From Sulfitobacter sp. D7 (GTDB taxonomy: Bacteria > Pseudomonadota > Alphaproteobacteria > Rhodobacterales > Rhodobacteraceae), in assembly GCF_003611275.1 (NCBI RefSeq), contig NZ_CP020697.1, forward strand, positions 40,923 to 104,922: a stretch of DNA of 64,000 bases. Direction: 5' to 3'. Shown here piece after piece: positions 17,013 to 25,967 of this stretch (position 1 is its first letter; every line of letters begins with the position of its first letter). A program made the position numbers and the translations under genes. The notes under the pieces were generated by a model. The model was not told the DNA's origin and did not search any database. It worked only from the letters and a program-made list of their open reading frames with translations.

Positions 17013-17954
17013 ATGCGGGCATTTATTTCTTATTCTCATAGCGACAAGGCCGCGCTTGATCGGCTGCACGTCCACCTCAAGAACCTTACAAGGGAAGGGC
17101 GTATTGAGACCTGGTATGATCGCAACATCTTGGCTGGTTGCGAACTGGACGCTGAGATTGAACGGGAACTTGAGGCTTCCGACCTGTTCCTGCTCCTGGT
17201 GAGCCCCGACTTCATCGCATCCGACTACTGTGTCGAGCGCGAAATGAGACGCGCGCTTGAACGCCACGCCGCAGGGACCGCCCGTGTAGTGCCGATCATC
17301 GTGGAGGAATGCGATTGGAAAGCGATGAGGGAGTTGCGCCAACTGAAGGCCGTGCCGACGGACGGCAAGGCGATCAGCGCCTGGGCCAATCCAAACACCG
17401 CTTACCTAAATGTCGTGCAGGAACTTCGACGCATCATCGAAGCTGAAGCCGTACCTACAGCTGCGGCGAAAGTAGCCGATGAGCCATCGGCCACACGCCC
17501 CTCGATGGCACGCTACCGCGCAAAGCGGCAGTTCGACCAAATCGACAAGGGTGATTTCCGCGATGCTGCCTTCGCCACCTTCAAGGATTACTTCCGACGA
17601 GCGATCATCGAAATCGACTTAATCGATGGATTGCGCGGACGCTTCGTTGACAGAAGTGCGACCGCTTTTGGGGCAACGGTTGTCAACAGCGGACATCGAA
17701 ATGGTACGGCCCACATCTCGGTGCACTGCCGGAGCTCGCAGGTCGCCCTGGGCGATATTTACTACTCGTTCAGCGAAAACGCCGGTGACAACACAGCAAA
17801 TGGCGGTTTCAACATTTCGGCCGATGATTACGAGCAATTCCTGATTCAAACCATGAACGTCTTCGGTAGAGCTGACGAACGGCTGACTCCAGAGCGAGCG
17901 GCTGAGGTGCTCTGGAATGAGTTCATTGGTAACGCAGGTATCAGCTATGACTGA
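17013..17954 (+). CDS. TIR-domain protein, putative NADase defence effector
   Basis: 313-residue protein. Residues 1-145 form a TIR domain: FISYSHSD near the N-terminus, TWYDRNILAG (33-42) and LVSPDFIASDYCVEREM (62-78), with E77 the expected catalytic glutamate. TIR domains of this subgroup cleave NAD+ or make cyclic ADP-ribose signals in antiphage systems. The C-terminal region (about 165-313) is a separate, unrecognised domain that is probably the sensor or oligomerisation part. The gene overlaps the following zinc-ribbon gene by 8 nt. Effector role is inferred from family knowledge. Confidence 0.85.
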   Translation: MRAFISYSHSDKAALDRLHVHLKNLTREGRIETWYDRNILAGCELDAEIERELEASDLFLLLVSPDFIASDYCVEREMRRALERHAAGTARVVPIIVEECDWKAMRELRQLKAVPTDGKAISAWANPNTAYLNVVQELRRIIEAEAVPTAAAKVADEPSATRPSMARYRAKRQFDQIDKGDFRDAAFATFKDYFRRAIIEIDLIDGLRGRFVDRSATAFGATVVNSGHRNGTAHISVHCRSSQVALGDIYYSFSENAGDNTANGGFNISADDYEQFLIQTMNVFGRADERLTPERAAEVLWNEFIGNAGISYD

Positions 17955-18111
17955 GCGTGTTCATTTCCGCTGCAACAATTGTGGGTACCGCTTCGAAGTC
18001 GAAGTGCTTGATGAGTACGAACGTCGCGAGGCCCGCCGTGAAAAGCGGCCGACTAGCGCGGTGCATTGTCCCGAATGTTATCGAACCGATATCCGGAGGG
18101 GTTGGGAATGA
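17947..18111 (+). CDS. Small zinc-ribbon protein, coupled to the TIR gene
   Basis: 54-residue protein with two CxxC knuckles (CNNC near residue 9 and CPEC near residue 43) separated by a charged helix rich in Glu and Arg, the layout of a zinc ribbon. The ATG lies 8 nt inside the TIR gene, which strongly suggests co-translation and a shared function. No family recognised beyond the ribbon. Possibly a nucleic-acid-binding or protein-docking partner of the TIR protein. Confidence 0.7.
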   Translation: MTERVHFRCNNCGYRFEVEVLDEYERREARREKRPTSAVHCPECYRTDIRRGWE

Positions 18112-18133
18112 AGGCTCGTGAGGGAGTCCACAC

Positions 18134-18655
18134 ATGCGAAGTACTTTGAACGCAAAATCAGCCGCTCTCGCCGAGGAGCCGAAGGGTACGCTGTTTCTCC
18201 TCAAGAGGTACGGCCATCAACCGATCTATGGCATTAAGCTTTCTGAACCATTGGATCAGCCCAACGACAAGCCGACGGTTCTGCTATTGAACCCTGACTT
18301 CGGGCGTGAAGGCGAAGCCACTTGGCATCGGATATTCCAATGGGAAGCGGACGAGTGGTGTATCTCCTTTGGAACCGACTGGATAATACAGCCGGATTTC
18401 ACGGCATCTTCGCTGTCTGAGATGAACGATCCGCAGCAAGAGGCATGCCTGACGATCGGGCCCCAGGGCATTCACTTCCGTGCGGCACCTGGCGAAGGAT
18501 TCCGGGTCGCCTATCGCCACTTCATCCATGTTGACACCCTAGATCCGGTGAAGGATCTCGGAAATGCCGCCTTCCACCTCAAAGGGTACCGAATCTTCTT
18601 GAACCGAGAGGATTGGGACAATGGGCGCCCCCCGATCTTTCAGCACGGCGTCTAG
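18134..18655 (+). CDS. Unknown 173-aa protein, last gene of the TIR cassette
   Basis: 173-residue soluble protein with many aromatic residues and predicted beta structure; I recognise no family. The ATG follows AGGGAG at about 18120 and is 22 nt after the zinc-ribbon gene, so it is probably the last gene of the TIR operon. No signal peptide or membrane segment is visible. It ends 139 bases before the convergent virB11. Confidence 0.65.
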   Translation: MRSTLNAKSAALAEEPKGTLFLLKRYGHQPIYGIKLSEPLDQPNDKPTVLLLNPDFGREGEATWHRIFQWEADEWCISFGTDWIIQPDFTASSLSEMNDPQQEACLTIGPQGIHFRAAPGEGFRVAYRHFIHVDTLDPVKDLGNAAFHLKGYRIFLNREDWDNGRPPIFQHGV

Positions 18656-18794
18656 GCGACAGCCACTTCTCTTTCAAAGCCAGGAATAGATACTTGCTAT
18701 GTCATAGGGTGATCGTTGCGCCATGTGTGAACGACCGTTTCACCGATATCACTGCACTCAAGACGTCGCTAATCTGCTATTAGTCCGTTAACCT

Positions 18795-19784
18795 TCAATG
18801 GCTTCGTCGACCCGGCAGATAGAACTCCGTAATCCCCCGTTTCCCCTCGGCCCGTCCCAGCTGCACGATCACATCGATGGATTTCCGGATGTATTCCCGC
18901 ACCTCGGCGAAGGTCAGCGGTGTGCCAGCCTGCAGAACCATGATCGCCAGCCGGTCGATGGCGAGTTCGGCGGTTTCGGCGTGGATGGTTGAGACCGATC
19001 CGCCATGGCCGGTGTTGATCGCTTCGAGATATGTCAGGGCCTCGGCCCCGCGCAATTCGCCGACGATGATCCTGTCGGGGCGCATGCGGAGGGAGGCCTG
19101 CAGGAGGGCGTTGGCGCTACGTTGTGAACCGGCACCGCGGTCGGCCAGAAGGGCGACGGTGTTGGGCTGCCCGGGAAAGAGCTCGAAGGCGTCCTCGATA
19201 GTGATCAGTCGCTCGTGCTCGCTCACATGCGTCAGGAGGTGGCGGGCGAAGGTGGTCTTGCCGGTAGAGGTGCCTCCGCTGATCAGGACATTGAGCCGTG
19301 CCTCGACCAGGGTTTGCAGCGCGGCCTCAAGGTTCTCCCCCGCCAGACTGGCAATGTTCTTCATCTTCTCGGCGCGGAGCGCGTCGAGCGAGACGGCCTT
19401 GCCGAAGAGATAGGCCGGGGCGTAGTCCCGGACGCTGCCCGAAGCGAAGAGACGGATGGTGATCGAGGCGCCGCGATCGATGGCGGGCGGCACGGCGACC
19501 TGGACCCGGAGGGGGCGGCCCGCATATTCTACCTTGCCGGAAACGAGCGGGTTCTTTTCAGAGACGCGGGCCTTGGCGTCACCGACGATGGTTTGGGCCA
19601 TGTTGAGCGCGGTGGTCCGGTCCACGGTCTGGCCTTCGTGGCGCATGGTGGCGTCCCCCGCCACCTCGAGCCAGACTTTGCCATCCGGGTTGATCGCGAT
19701 CTCGACCACGTCGTCACGGCGCAGAAGGTCGCGGAACGGGTCAAGATACCGCTCGAGGTAGGAGGCTGGCGACGCCTGATCCAT
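18795..19784 (-). CDS. virB11: VirB11 ATPase of the type IV secretion system
   Basis: 329-residue hexameric traffic ATPase at the cytoplasmic face of the channel. N-terminal domain 1-150, then Walker A GGTSTGKTT (170-178), the Asp-box IEDAFEL, Walker B RPDRIIVGELRG and a His-box NTGHGGSVSTIHA. Last gene of the virB operon; its ATG shares one base with the virB10 stop codon (TGATG). Confidence 0.95.
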   Translation of the reverse strand: MDQASPASYLERYLDPFRDLLRRDDVVEIAINPDGKVWLEVAGDATMRHEGQTVDRTTALNMAQTIVGDAKARVSEKNPLVSGKVEYAGRPLRVQVAVPPAIDRGASITIRLFASGSVRDYAPAYLFGKAVSLDALRAEKMKNIASLAGENLEAALQTLVEARLNVLISGGTSTGKTTFARHLLTHVSEHERLITIEDAFELFPGQPNTVALLADRGAGSQRSANALLQASLRMRPDRIIVGELRGAEALTYLEAINTGHGGSVSTIHAETAELAIDRLAIMVLQAGTPLTFAEVREYIRKSIDVIVQLGRAEGKRGITEFYLPGRRSH

Positions 19785-21208
19785 CAGTAGATCACCACAT
19801 CCCGGTCCACGAGCACGGTGACCGAGGCGCCCTGATCGACATAAATCGTGGGCGCGATCGACACCTGGTCGGCGATGACCGAACCGACTGCGTCCTGCAG
19901 ATCGCTGCCGACATCGCCCAGGACGATGCTGGTGGTTTCGTTGTTGGCGCTTTCCGCAGCAACGGCAGGTGCCGCACCGATCACGGAAATTAGCGCCGCC
20001 CCGCCGAAGCGCTCGGCGAACTTGGTGTCGACGAGACCGGTGAGGCCCGAGCGGCCGAGTTGATCGCCGCCCACGGCGGCGATTTCCATCGAGGTGCCGT
20101 CCGGCGTCAGGACGCGAGTCCAAAGGATGAGGATACGCTTCTGGTGCATCTCGATCCCGGAACGGTATTGGCCAAAAAGGCGGGAGCCCCGGGGGATCAG
20201 GATCCGGTCCCCGGAAAACGCCGGAACCGGCTCGGAGACCACCGCCACGACAGACCCGGGCAGATCGCTGTTGATGGCGGTCTGGAGCGCGGCCTGGATG
20301 ACCGAGCCTTGCGTCAGCGTGCGCTCGGGATGGGTGAGGCGGGCGGCCTCCTGCACTTCGAGCGGGCGCGCGCTTTGCAAAAACTGCTCATTGCCCGAGA
20401 GGGTTGGCCCTTGGGTGCCGGGGGCCGCCGGATCGGCCACCGCCGCGCTACTCGCGCCGCCGCGCGGACCGTCCGCATAGACCACGGCGGGGGATTTGAT
20501 CTGCGCAGTCAGAAGTTCCTCGGCGACCCGCTCGGCCTCGCGCTGGCGCTGCTCCTCTTCCTGACGCCGGCGTTCTTCGAGAAGGCGCTGGTCTGCGATC
20601 AGCCCCTCGCGGTCGAGCTCGGCCTCGAGCCCCTCGCGCTGCGCTCGTTCGGCATCGAGCATGGCCTGAAGCCCCTCGATACGGGTCTCGGTCTGGCGCT
20701 GCAGGTTGGCAAGCTCTGCCTCTTTCTCAGCGATAAGCGCTTCCAATGCAGCCTTCTGTTCATCGAAGGCTTCGCGCAGGTCGGCAACGGCGGACTGGAT
20801 TTCCGAGTTGCGGGCGGCCTGGCTGGCGGCAAGGGCCTCGCGGAGCTTGGCGATCTCGGCCAGCACCTCGGCGCTCGGTTCGGGGGCAGGGGCGGCGGGC
20901 ACATCAAGCGCTTCTTCGACGGCGATCAGCGCGTCATTGACCCGTTGTTCGGTCTCATCGGGTGGAAACTCCAGCCGCCCACCGGTGCCGGGGCGGCGAT
21001 CCTGGAAGGTCTCGACATCGGAGGTCTCAAGCGCGCTGTCGCCCTCCTGCAAGCCGGTGGCCAGGAAATACGCGACCCCGGCACCGCCAAGGGCGAGGGC
21101 GGCGGCGAGCGCGCCGACCCCTAGGCTGTTGCCGCGGCGCTTGGACTTGCCGCGCTGGCTGAATTGATCAAGGCGGTTCTGAAGGTCGGGAGGGGGTTGA
21201 TCGGCCAT
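19784..21208 (-). CDS. virB10: VirB10/TrbI-type scaffold protein
   Basis: 474-residue protein spanning both membranes in the T4SS core complex. Cytoplasmic N-terminus with a basic patch, one membrane segment at about 26-50, an acidic proline-containing stretch, a long coiled coil (about 115-230) and the conserved VirB10 beta-barrel domain with antenna (about 260-474). It follows virB9 by 2 nt and is coupled to virB11. Confidence 0.94.
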   Translation of the reverse strand: MADQPPPDLQNRLDQFSQRGKSKRRGNSLGVGALAAALALGGAGVAYFLATGLQEGDSALETSDVETFQDRRPGTGGRLEFPPDETEQRVNDALIAVEEALDVPAAPAPEPSAEVLAEIAKLREALAASQAARNSEIQSAVADLREAFDEQKAALEALIAEKEAELANLQRQTETRIEGLQAMLDAERAQREGLEAELDREGLIADQRLLEERRRQEEEQRQREAERVAEELLTAQIKSPAVVYADGPRGGASSAAVADPAAPGTQGPTLSGNEQFLQSARPLEVQEAARLTHPERTLTQGSVIQAALQTAINSDLPGSVVAVVSEPVPAFSGDRILIPRGSRLFGQYRSGIEMHQKRILILWTRVLTPDGTSMEIAAVGGDQLGRSGLTGLVDTKFAERFGGAALISVIGAAPAVAAESANNETTSIVLGDVGSDLQDAVGSVIADQVSIAPTIYVDQGASVTVLVDRDVVIY

Positions 21209-21210
21209 GG

Positions 21211-21945
21211 TCAGTTGCTCACATAGATGGCGCTCTCGTCGCGCCAGGCGCAGATCGCCTCGTCGCCGATGCGCAGCGTCCAGTAGGTGTTCACCCCGAG
21301 CACCCGGACGGTGTTGCTTTGTTGGGTCCAGTTAACGGTGCGCTCGCGGCCCTGGTTATCGGCCTTGAAGAGGGCGGGCTGACGGGTGTTCTCCGGGAAG
21401 ACAAAATATGTGTAGCGCCCGTCGTCATAGATATGGCTGGGGCGGAAGTCGCCCTCGCCGGAGACGCGGTAGTTGTAGTTGCGCGGGGCCTCGAACCCCT
21501 TGGGCTGCGTCGCACCCGCCGCGCTGCGTTCTTCGTCGGGGTAACGGAAGCGGACTTCGAAGAACATGCCGGTGCGGTTCGGGATCGAGCCCTCGCGCAG
21601 ATGGAAAGAATAGGTGCGGCGGTTGGTGATGACCGTCATGTTGGTCGAGGCATTGGCCACATGCGGTTTGATCGTGAGCACATTGCCGAGCTCCGGGATC
21701 GGGTCGACCTGGAAGCTTTCGGTGTCGCCGACTATGACGGCCTCGAAGCGCTCCGCCGCCCCGAAATGTATCGTGGTCGAATGCCTGAGATCGGTCTCGA
21801 TCCGGTAGACCTGGTTTTCATTATAGACGGCGGTGCGGATGCGGATATCGAGCGGGCCGCCTTGGGGGGTGGCTTCGGCATTGGCGGCAACAGGAAGGGC
21901 AAGCGCCAGGAGAAACGTGGTGAGGAGCGCAGGCAGGGATTTCAT
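21211..21945 (-). CDS. virB9: VirB9 outer-membrane core protein
   Basis: 244-residue periplasmic protein with a signal peptide (cleavage about residue 23, VAANA). The C-terminal VirB9/CagX domain includes NYRVSGEGDFRPSHIYDDGR and ends near the usual length of the family. With VirB7 and VirB10 it forms the outer-membrane ring of the channel. Spaced 5 nt from virB8. Confidence 0.94.
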   Translation of the reverse strand: MKSLPALLTTFLLALALPVAANAEATPQGGPLDIRIRTAVYNENQVYRIETDLRHSTTIHFGAAERFEAVIVGDTESFQVDPIPELGNVLTIKPHVANASTNMTVITNRRTYSFHLREGSIPNRTGMFFEVRFRYPDEERSAAGATQPKGFEAPRNYNYRVSGEGDFRPSHIYDDGRYTYFVFPENTRQPALFKADNQGRERTVNWTQQSNTVRVLGVNTYWTLRIGDEAICAWRDESAIYVSN

Positions 21946-21950
21946 TTGGG

Positions 21951-22631
21951 TCAGTTCTCCAGGGTCTCGGCGTCGACGCGGTAGGAGGTCACCACGAAGC
22001 CCAAGGGGTTGGCCCAGACGTCCTGAAGGCGCTGGCGGGTTTCGGGTTGGAAGTCGTAGCCGACGGTGGCGACGTAAGACCGGGTCACGGTGCGGGTGTC
22101 GCGGGGGCGCCGCAGCGTGCGGGTGAAGCGGACCTGGGCCACCCCGCGCTCGATCTGGTTCACGGACTTGATCACCACCTCGATCTTGGCGTCGCGGCCA
22201 TAGACGGTGATCGGGTAATCCTCGTTGGTCGAGGACCAGAGATCGCGCAGCGTGCGGGCGGCATCACCATCCGAGCGGTCGAGCACCGAGTTGATGCGTT
22301 GCTCGCCGTCGGTCAGGTCGTAGGTTTCACGGTCGTCAACATAGGCCACGAGATTGGCCTGGATGATGGCGTCGCTTTCCGACAGCGTCAGTGCCTGGAC
22401 GGCAGCGACCCGGTCCATCTGGCCGGTTTCCTTGTCGACCACGACGACGAAGGTCTCGGTCGATTTGAGGGGAAAGAGGCTCGCGCCCGCGACCATGCCG
22501 GCGACGCCGACCAGTACGCCGGCCGCCGCAACGAACCAGGCGAAACGCTCACGCCGTCTTGGCCCGTAGATGAAATCCACCTCGAAAGCGTCGCGGTCAC
22601 TAGCTGCGGAACTGGTCACAAGCTTCTTCAA
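21951..22631 (-). CDS. virB8: VirB8 inner-membrane assembly protein
   Basis: 226-residue bitopic protein: short cytoplasmic N-terminus, membrane segment at about 33-55, then the periplasmic NTF2-like VirB8 domain. It nucleates T4SS assembly and contacts VirB9, VirB10 and VirB6. Preceded by virB6 with a 17-nt gap. Confidence 0.93.
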   Translation of the reverse strand: MKKLVTSSAASDRDAFEVDFIYGPRRRERFAWFVAAAGVLVGVAGMVAGASLFPLKSTETFVVVVDKETGQMDRVAAVQALTLSESDAIIQANLVAYVDDRETYDLTDGEQRINSVLDRSDGDAARTLRDLWSSTNEDYPITVYGRDAKIEVVIKSVNQIERGVAQVRFTRTLRRPRDTRTVTRSYVATVGYDFQPETRQRLQDVWANPLGFVVTSYRVDAETLEN

Positions 22632-22648
22632 AGTCGTCGTCTTTCAAA

Positions 22649-23662
22649 TCAGGGTTTGCGGAAGGCCTTGGCGGCGGAGAGAAGCGCGCCGGGGCTCTGG
22701 CGGATCATCTCGCCGGTTTTCACGACGCCGGTATTGGCCATATGGTTCAGCTCGTGCGGAGATTTTCCGGTGACGAGGCGCGCGGCCGTGCCGGTGCCAT
22801 ACTGGCGCGTGTTCACGAACCCCTGGCGCGCAAGGCCTGTGAGGCCCACGGCATTGGACGCAATGCCGACAACGCCGGTGAGGTTGGAGGCGATGTAGGG
22901 GACCGAGGCCATGATCCCGGCGCTGAGGATCAGGATCACGAGGAAGGGCAGGATGAGGCTGACGGTCTCGACGTCACCTGGATCGGCGGAGGCGTCTCCG
23001 ATCGCCTCGGCGATGGCAACGATGATGCCCGCGGCCCCTGCGGCGGCGACTGGCATCAGCGCGTAACCGATGGTGGCGCGGGTCCAGGCCTCGAAGAGGG
23101 ATTGGGTCGGCTTGAAGAGCGAGGTCACGATCATGAAGGGGGCAATCACGATCATCAGCGCGAAGACGATGCGGGCGAAGGCTATAATGCCGGCGGTGAC
23201 AGCGGCGAATACGGCGGAAAGCACGAAGAAGATGGCACCCAGGACCGCGCCGAAGACCCAGCCCGCGCGGTCGCCGATCGTATCGCCATAGGCGGTGATG
23301 CGGGCGACCATGTTGTCGAGGCTTTCATAGACCCCGGCCTCGTCGCCCGAGCCGGTGAGGGCAAGGATCGAGGCACCGACGGAGTCCGGAACCCGCGTGA
23401 CGATGTCATAGATGACGCTGAAATTGTCCCAGCTTTGTGCGAATATGCCTACCAGTGCCACCTTCATCCCGAAGGCAAAGCCGGTACCGAAGGGCAGGGG
23501 CCGGAGTTGCATCACGGCATTGATCCCGAGCAGCACGACGAGGAGCGCGGCACCTGCCGAGATCACGTCACCGACAGCACCTGCCGAGGAGACAAAGCCG
23601 TCTTGCGCCACAGTATCCACCGCGGCATCGACCTGGCTGAGGATGTCGCGAATAACACCCAT
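22649..23662 (-). CDS. virB6: VirB6/TrbL polytopic membrane protein
   Basis: 337-residue protein with about six hydrophobic segments between residues 30 and 270, matching the TrbL/VirB6 family that forms the inner-membrane part of the channel and contacts the DNA substrate. The ATG is directly next to the stop of the upstream 145-residue gene. Confidence 0.92.
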   Translation of the reverse strand: MGVIRDILSQVDAAVDTVAQDGFVSSAGAVGDVISAGAALLVVLLGINAVMQLRPLPFGTGFAFGMKVALVGIFAQSWDNFSVIYDIVTRVPDSVGASILALTGSGDEAGVYESLDNMVARITAYGDTIGDRAGWVFGAVLGAIFFVLSAVFAAVTAGIIAFARIVFALMIVIAPFMIVTSLFKPTQSLFEAWTRATIGYALMPVAAAGAAGIIVAIAEAIGDASADPGDVETVSLILPFLVILILSAGIMASVPYIASNLTGVVGIASNAVGLTGLARQGFVNTRQYGTGTAARLVTGKSPHELNHMANTGVVKTGEMIRQSPGALLSAAKAFRKP

Positions 23663-24100
23663 CTACTTTACACAGGCCTCCGCAACTTGGGCCTCGAACG
23701 CGTCGGCCTGCGCGTAGAGCTCGAGCACGTTGAAGGGCAGACGCGGGTTGTCCGAGGTCTGGAACCGGGGCAGGGCGGTGAGTGCCTGATCCCAGGTGAA
23801 CTGATCCAGCAGGCAGGTGCAGGTTTCCGAGGCGAGCGCCTCCTCGGCAATCAGGATGCGCAGGATTGCGCGGTAGCCGTTGCGGAGATAGGCGGTCTCG
23901 GCGAGATCGACTGGGGGTTTCGGGACCCGGCAATCATCGGTCTCGTCCCGCGCGATGGCCATCGAGTTGAAGGGCGCGTCATCAGACGAACTCGTGTTCG
24001 GAGTCTGGGCCAGTGCGACACAAGGCAGGGCAGTCAGGACAAGTGCTGCGAGACAACGCGCCCGAATTGGTGCCAACCGGTGGGTCATGGACTTCCTCAT
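23663..24100 (-). CDS. Exported 145-aa protein in the virB operon, unknown function
   Basis: Secreted small protein with a hydrophobic signal peptide (about residues 12-31, cleavage after VALAQ). Several cysteines (DDCR, ETCTC, EACVK) could form disulfides in the periplasm. Its ATG overlaps the virB5 stop (ATGA) and its stop abuts virB6, so it is an integral operon member and probably a lineage-specific T4SS component. Family unrecognised; the second Met (codon 5) is an alternative start. Confidence 0.75.
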   Translation of the reverse strand: MRKSMTHRLAPIRARCLAALVLTALPCVALAQTPNTSSSDDAPFNSMAIARDETDDCRVPKPPVDLAETAYLRNGYRAILRILIAEEALASETCTCLLDQFTWDQALTALPRFQTSDNPRLPFNVLELYAQADAFEAQVAEACVK

Positions 24101-24864
24101 GGATCCACCGCCATCGAGCGGAACTTGCGCTCGTCCGCGAGGGTTGCGGCATCGACGACACCAAGCTGGCCGGCGCTCACGCCTTGCGCCGCTTCCAGCC
24201 GCCAGATCTGGGTCAGGATGATGCCAAGTTCTGCGGTGACGCGGGTGTTGAGATCGACGGCGGCTTTCAGCCCGTCCTGATCATCGATGAGGCCGACCAT
24301 GGTCTCGAGTCGTTCGAGGCTTTGGCCCGCCTCTTCGTGGCTCTCCTGCGCCGCGACGGACAACATGGCGCTGGCCCCGGCCGAGGTGGCGATGCGCTTG
24401 TCGGCGGGCTGATCGGATCCAGAGAGCGTGCTCAGACGTTCCGAGGTAAAGCCGCTGCCCGAAAGCACGCGCTCGACCGAGGCCGAGAGTTCCGCGCCGG
24501 GATTGAAGCCGCTCAGGAAATCGCCGCTGGCCAAGGACTGCGCGGTGTTGAGGGGGGCGACCAGCTTGCCACGCAGCGCGCGGAATTCTTCGACCGTGGC
24601 AAAGAGTTCTCCGAGCCCGCTGCCTTCAATGAGCGAGGTCAGTTGCGCCTCGAGGTTGGTGAGCTGCGAGAGCTGGGTTTCCAATTCCAGCCGCATGGTC
24701 GCGAGCTGCTGCATCTGAACATTCAGGTCCTTGGCCATGTGCTCGAGCTGGGCCACGAGTTGACCAAGCTGCGAGCCATCAAAGGTTGGTACGCCCTGGG
24801 CCGTTGCGGGCGAGGCAAACCCGAGTGTGGTGACCGCCGCGAGGGTCAGGAGAAGGTGTCTCAT
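24097..24864 (-). CDS. virB5: VirB5-like minor pilin component
   Basis: 255-residue exported protein with a signal peptide cleaved near ATAQ, followed by long helical segments with heptad-like character (about 30-75 and 190-240), as in VirB5/TrbJ proteins that sit at the pilus tip and help adhesion. The mature N-terminus (QGVPT-D-S) is similar to that of the next upstream gene, suggesting a tandem duplication. Overlaps both neighbours by 4 nt. Confidence 0.85.
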   Translation of the reverse strand: MRHLLLTLAAVTTLGFASPATAQGVPTFDGSQLGQLVAQLEHMAKDLNVQMQQLATMRLELETQLSQLTNLEAQLTSLIEGSGLGELFATVEEFRALRGKLVAPLNTAQSLASGDFLSGFNPGAELSASVERVLSGSGFTSERLSTLSGSDQPADKRIATSAGASAMLSVAAQESHEEAGQSLERLETMVGLIDDQDGLKAAVDLNTRVTAELGIILTQIWRLEAAQGVSAGQLGVVDAATLADERKFRSMAVDP

Positions 24865-25967
24865 TCGGGAACTCCCATCTGCATGAAGTCGCGCTCGGCC
24901 AGCCGGTCGGCCACGAGGTGCTGCGCATAGGCCGCCTCGCGCTGCTGGTTTGCCGCCATCAGTCGGACGCGGAGATTGAGGATGCGGCCGATCTCGGCCT
25001 TGGCGTAGGTGTTGAGCTCCCAGGCCGCCTTGGCGTTGGGTTGCGCATCGATCTGCAGGATGATCGCGCGGAGGCGGTTGATCACTTGCTCGGTCGTTGC
25101 CGAACTGTCGGCGGCGTAATAGACGCCCGCCTCGGAGATGCTGGCATATTCGGCGAGCGCAAAGTCCGAGGGAGAGAGTGTTCCGAGCGCGTCGGCGCCA
25201 CCGACCACGGCGAGGTATTCGTTGTAGAACTTCGAGATGTTGCGCACGTAGCCTTGGGTCTCGGCAAAGGGCGGCACCCCGCCATATTCGATGACCCGAC
25301 CCGGCCCCGCGTTATAGGCCGCGAGCGCATGGGGTATGTTGCCGAAGCGGTTGAGCTGGGTGGTGATATAGCGCGCGCCGCCGCGGAGGTTGTCTTTCAC
25401 GTCATAGCGGTCGACGCCGAGGTCAGACGCGGTGCCGGGCATGAGCTGCGTGAGACCATAGGCCCCGACCGGGCTTTCGGCCGCGACATTGAACCGGCTT
25501 TCCTGCTTGATCAGCGCCTGGAAAAGGCAGCGCCACTGCGTGGCCGAGAGCCCGGCCCGGGCCACACCGGGAGCGCCTGCGAACTCGCTCGCAACTTCGA
25601 CAATCATCATCTCGACCGTCTCTCGGCCCTCGCCGAAAAGGCGGCTGTTCATCGGGCTTGGATCGGTGTTCGGGTAGACCGCCGCCACCCCGAAATCCGC
25701 ATTACCCTCGAGCGCACGGATGTCGAATCCCGGACCGGTGATGGCCGCCGTCATCTCCTCGAGCACGCGCAGCTGGTCGGCCTGAACCTCGGAAAGCGTG
25801 GACTCGGTTCGATCCTTGTCCTGCTGGACGCCCAGATCTTCGGCCAGCGCCGTCACCCGCGCGATGGCGCGGCCGATCGCGGAATTGTCCTGCGTCGGCA
25901 CGCCCTGGGCATGCGCGGGCAGGGCGCCGAGGCAGAGCCCGACGGATATGATCGCGGCGCGGCTCAT
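24861..25967 (-). CDS. VirB5-like protein with inserted lytic transglycosylase (SLT) domain
   Basis: 368-residue exported protein. The signal peptide ends near residue 21 (AHAQ). Residues 22-75 and 275-350 resemble the N- and C-terminal helices of the neighbouring VirB5. Between them lies a soluble lytic transglycosylase domain (about 145-250) with the catalytic Glu in ALIKQESRFN (E155), the GAYGLTQLMPGTA motif and ALAAYNAGPGRV. It should cut peptidoglycan for channel passage. A second, more usual VirB1 lies at 29130. Start chosen at 25967, which overlaps the lipoprotein stop by 4 nt. Confidence 0.85.
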   Translation of the reverse strand: MSRAAIISVGLCLGALPAHAQGVPTQDNSAIGRAIARVTALAEDLGVQQDKDRTESTLSEVQADQLRVLEEMTAAITGPGFDIRALEGNADFGVAAVYPNTDPSPMNSRLFGEGRETVEMMIVEVASEFAGAPGVARAGLSATQWRCLFQALIKQESRFNVAAESPVGAYGLTQLMPGTASDLGVDRYDVKDNLRGGARYITTQLNRFGNIPHALAAYNAGPGRVIEYGGVPPFAETQGYVRNISKFYNEYLAVVGGADALGTLSPSDFALAEYASISEAGVYYAADSSATTEQVINRLRAIILQIDAQPNAKAAWELNTYAKAEIGRILNLRVRLMAANQQREAAYAQHLVADRLAERDFMQMGVPE

